The notes below the pieces were generated by a model. It saw only the letters and a program-made list of their open reading frames with translations. It was not told the DNA's origin and made no database searches. Below, piece after piece: positions 61,287-64,000 of a stretch of DNA of 64,000 nt (position 1 is the stretch's first letter; each line of letters begins with the position of its first letter). Made by a program: the position numbers and the translations under genes. Origin of the DNA: Acidimicrobiia bacterium. Its GTDB lineage: Bacteria; Acidobacteriota; Terriglobia; Bryobacterales; Bryobacteraceae. The stretch covers positions 17,137 to 81,136 of the forward strand of contig VFZE01000026.1 in NCBI GenBank assembly GCA_016871315.1, read 5' to 3'.

Positions 61287-63788
61287 TCACTGAATTTTCG
61301 AGCAGGCCACCGCGAGACGGTTGAGGCTGGCTTCGGGCTCCTCGACCGCTGACAGGTGCAGTTGGCGGTAGGTCTTGCGATCCTGCTTGACCTTGTACAT
61401 GCGGTGGTCGGCGACCGAGAGCAGTTCCTCTGCGTCCTGTCCGTGGTGCGGGTAACTGGCTTCCCCCACACTGATGGCGAGGGGTGTAAGTCTGCCGCAC
61501 TCCTCTCCGATCTTCCTCACGGCGGCGGAGAAGCTGGCGATTCTGCCCTGAAGCTCGGCCGGTTGGACGCCCGGCAACACCATGACGAACTCGTCGCCGC
61601 CCATGCGGGCGACGTAATCGTATTCGCGGCAAGCGGCCCTCAGCGCGAAGGCGACGCGGCGCAACACCCGGTTGCCTTCCAAGTGGCCGAGCACGTCGTT
61701 GATTTGCTTGAAACCGTCGAGGTCACAGACGAGGATTGTCAGCGGTTGAGCATTGCGTTTGGCGCGCGCCAGCTCTCCGTCCAGTTGAAGGAACAGCGAA
61801 GAGGCATTCGGCAGCCCGGTGAGGCCGTCGATGGTGGCGGAGATCTCGGCACGCCGGTATCGCATCGCGTTTTCCACAACCAGGGTGATCTTGGCGGAGA
61901 TAGCCATGAGAATGCGCAGATGGTCCTTGCTGAAGGCGTCCGCATCGCGGTGGTAAAGAGCAATGACGCCCTGGACTTTGTCGAGACTAACCAGGGGCAT
62001 GGCGAGAGCGGAGCGGAGAGTGGAAAACATGGCCGGATCGTTCAAATAGCCGAACTCGACGCTCGGGTTGCCGTTCACGATCGGTTTGTTGTTGGCCGCC
62101 ACCCAACCCGACAAACCTTCCCCAAGCGGAATGCGGAGGGAGGAAAAAGCCTGGAAATTATCGCCGGCAACATATTCGGGAACGAGTTCCTCGTCCTGAC
62201 GGAGGAAGATGACGAGGGTTTGGAAGGGAATCAGGCGGCGGAGACGCTGGTCGAGGACGGAGATGGTTTCGGTAAGGCTTAGCGAACTGCCGAGGTCCTG
62301 GCTGACCTCGAGCAGGGTTTGGACTTCCTGGCGCGCGGAGGCGATGGAACTCAGGAAGTCGGGCAGCGGGCCTTGGGATTTTCCGACGGAGTTCTCGAAA
62401 CCGGAAGCCGGCGCCAGCCCATGAACGACTCTTGTTTCCCGCCCGGCGGGCTGCGCTTCCCTCGGCATTGAATTTACCGCCTTTTCCAGTTCCACGTAGC
62501 GCTGCTGAAGGATGGAGATCACTTCCGGATCGAAGCTCTTGCCGGATTCCTCCGCCACCATCCTCATCGCTTCATCCAGCGGCAGAGCCTTGCGGTACTG
62601 CCGGTCGGAAGCAAGCGCGTCCAGGCAGTCCACTGCGGCCAGAATGCGTGCGCCAACGGGAATTTCGTGGCCCTTGAGTCCGGCAGGGTAACCTGTGCCA
62701 TTCCACTTCTCGTGATGGGCGCGCACAATCGGCGCCACTGGGTAGGGAAACTGCACGCGCTCGAGAATCTCGGCCCCTACTGTGGGATGTATCTTCATCT
62801 TCTCAAACTCTTCCGGAGTGAGCTTGCCGGGCTTGGAAATGATGTGCTCGGGAACCGCCAGTTTTCCGATGTCGTGCAGGACCGCAGCGGCACGCAGTGC
62901 GTTCAGTTCTTCCTCGCTGAGCCGCTTGATCTTGCCGACCTCGGTGGCGTAGTGCTGGACCCGGCGAAGGTGGCTATGGGTGGTCTCGTCCTTGGCTTCG
63001 ATCGCCAAGGCCAGCGCTTCAATCGTGCGTAGGTGCAGATGCGCCATCTCTTCAGCGTGCTGTTTTTGTGTTTCTAAGTGTGACAAGTACAGCCGGTAGG
63101 AACGGTAGACCACCACCAGAACCGGAATCGTAAGCAAAGAAACTGGCCAACCGAACATGGTGTTGGCTTTTTGCACCAACCCAGCCGCCCAAGCACCCAT
63201 CATGTAGTACGGGAGGTACCACAAATAGCACTGCTTGTAGATGGATAGCAGCGTCCTTCGCTCCGTCAAGCTGACGACGATTGCGACCAGGATCGTGTTG
63301 GCGAGGAAATAGGCGCAAGCGGTGAGCCCGAGACTCACAATCATGTAGTCCTTCAGGAGAATGCCATTCCCGAAATGAAAGACCTTGAAGCCGATGTCGG
63401 CGCTGACCAGAAGACTGGAAATGTTAAAAGCGGACCGCATGAACTTCGGGCGGCTTTTCGCCTTCCAGTAGGTCTGTACGATTCCGGAGAGGAGCGCCAG
63501 CAGAAGCGCTTGGAACAGCGTGAATTCGACAATCGCCAGCAGAACAAAGACGTAGCTCACCGACATCGTACCCTTAATCGCGGGCAACCGCACCTTCAGG
63601 CCGGAAGCAAAGGCGCAGACCAGTAGGTAACAAACGTATTGGACCGTTCGGCTTTCCACCCACTGGACAGGTGCGTTCAAGACCGCGGTCAGGCCAAGAG
63701 TGATCACGCAAGCGACATATATTCGGGCTGCCAGGACCATGATGGAGAATCTCTTCGCACGCGCCATGCCAAGCTGGATGTTTACCAT
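61287..63788 (-). CDS. Membrane HD-GYP / GAF / GGDEF cyclic-di-GMP protein
   Basis: An 833-residue protein that could both break and make c-di-GMP. About seven N-terminal helices (residues 15-230) form a sensor. An HD-GYP domain follows, with HDIGKLAVPEHI and HHEKWNGTGYPAGLKGHEIP (Asn where Asp is usual). Next is a GAF domain (LIPFQTLVIFL to VQGVIALYHRDA). Last is a GGDEF domain with the active-site RMGGDEF and an intact RxxD inhibitory site (REYD, five residues before RMGGDEF's GG). The GGDEF therefore looks able to synthesise c-di-GMP with product feedback. It is divergent from the right-hand unassigned sequence. The start ATG at 63788 gives the first helix; ATG 63767 is possible. Confidence 0.92.
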   Translation of the reverse strand: MVNIQLGMARAKRFSIMVLAARIYVACVITLGLTAVLNAPVQWVESRTVQYVCYLLVCAFASGLKVRLPAIKGTMSVSYVFVLLAIVEFTLFQALLLALLSGIVQTYWKAKSRPKFMRSAFNISSLLVSADIGFKVFHFGNGILLKDYMIVSLGLTACAYFLANTILVAIVVSLTERRTLLSIYKQCYLWYLPYYMMGAWAAGLVQKANTMFGWPVSLLTIPVLVVVYRSYRLYLSHLETQKQHAEEMAHLHLRTIEALALAIEAKDETTHSHLRRVQHYATEVGKIKRLSEEELNALRAAAVLHDIGKLAVPEHIISKPGKLTPEEFEKMKIHPTVGAEILERVQFPYPVAPIVRAHHEKWNGTGYPAGLKGHEIPVGARILAAVDCLDALASDRQYRKALPLDEAMRMVAEESGKSFDPEVISILQQRYVELEKAVNSMPREAQPAGRETRVVHGLAPASGFENSVGKSQGPLPDFLSSIASARQEVQTLLEVSQDLGSSLSLTETISVLDQRLRRLIPFQTLVIFLRQDEELVPEYVAGDNFQAFSSLRIPLGEGLSGWVAANNKPIVNGNPSVEFGYLNDPAMFSTLRSALAMPLVSLDKVQGVIALYHRDADAFSKDHLRILMAISAKITLVVENAMRYRRAEISATIDGLTGLPNASSLFLQLDGELARAKRNAQPLTILVCDLDGFKQINDVLGHLEGNRVLRRVAFALRAACREYDYVARMGGDEFVMVLPGVQPAELQGRIASFSAAVRKIGEECGRLTPLAISVGEASYPHHGQDAEELLSVADHRMYKVKQDRKTYRQLHLSAVEEPEASLNRLAVACSKIQ

Positions 63789-64000
63789 AAGGCACTTTTT
63801 ATGAATAACTTAAACATTCCGCACGGCACCTCGCCTTGGCGGCGCAGGCCGCGTTTGGTCAATTTGGCCGGACAGGAATACCCGTGCCTCGGACATTATT
63901 TCCGGCATCACCGAGCCAAATCGCATAAGGTGTTTCAAGGTGGTTAGCTAAGCGAGAAGCCCAATCGAAGAAGATGCTTACCTCCCATCAGACTAGGAGA
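63789..64000. other. Right-edge intergenic sequence, no gene supported
   Basis: This 212-bp stretch contains a short open frame from an ATG at 63801 to 63947 (48 residues, basic, no ribosome-binding site), which I do not support as a gene. It should hold the promoter of the c-di-GMP gene. Nothing else was recognised. Confidence 0.5.

Noticed and set aside
63801..63947. Short plus-strand ORF (48 residues) near the right edge
   Set aside because: No ribosome-binding site, no domain, highly basic; likely chance.

Overview
The window looks like chromosomal DNA from a GC-rich soil-type Acidobacteriota, most likely of the Solibacteres/Bryobacterales type. This is inferred from gene style: a Ser/Thr kinase fused to PD40-type propeller repeats, a winged-helix plus TPR regulator, paired MacB-like permeases, a TIGR03437-type secreted-protein remnant, a GPRTPQGK-type small protein and an S8 peptidase with an LWGDS tail. 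No rRNA, tRNA, CRISPR array, complete insertion sequence or prophage was seen.

Layout. 0-4 kb: glycerate 2-kinase (cut by the left edge), aroK and an SDR on the minus strand, then a LON-substrate-binding-domain protein and a HAD phosphatase on plus. 4-10 kb: a hybrid histidine kinase, then a class-III aminotransferase / haloacid dehalogenase-like / Gfo-Idh-MocA cluster. 9.7-10.4 kb: a vapBC-type toxin-antitoxin pair with a palindromic operator. 10.4-17 kb: a secreted amidohydrolase, rel (ppGpp) coupled to a DUF971 gene, a small exported protein and a kinase-propeller protein. 16.9-22.7 kb: lon and clpB on minus. 23-34.6 kb: a MauE/DoxX-thioredoxin fusion divergent from a YtcJ-like amidohydrolase, a lipoprotein / geranylgeranyl-reductase-like / hemL operon, a broken TIGR03437 gene, a sulfatase, an MBL hydrolase, a CopD-like membrane protein with a YgfZ-like protein, and cysH with a PHP phosphoesterase. 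34.6-42.2 kb: a secreted cyclophilin, membrane proteins, two MacB-like permeases without an ATPase, a JAMM-domain membrane protein and an M48 protease. 42.3-57.2 kb: aminotransferase V, a sugar-phosphate isomerase-like protein and an M14 peptidase; a second PIN toxin-antitoxin pair beside a wrecked third PIN gene; a winged-helix/TPR regulator; gcdH; a TPR-barrel plus TIM-barrel pair; and an S8 peptidase followed by an orphan sigma-70 region-2-like protein. 57-64 kb: a compact peptide-type ABC operon and an HD-GYP/GAF/GGDEF protein.

The points most worth a second look are these. (1) The S8 peptidase tail is a recent 54-bp duplication, and its downstream partner looks like a truncated sigma factor. 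(2) TANNNT hexamers recur 6-8 nt upstream of start codons, which suggests widespread leaderless transcription; in one case two divergent genes share overlapping start codons. (3) The vapBC operator lies on the -10 region, and the toxin carries a D-to-E change at its first acidic site. (4) A JAMM-domain membrane protein and an outer-membrane TPR-barrel/TIM-barrel pair have no assigned function. (5) Strand composition switches abruptly near 16.9, 22.9 and 41-42 kb. (6) Several decaying genes lie in the intergenic stretches.
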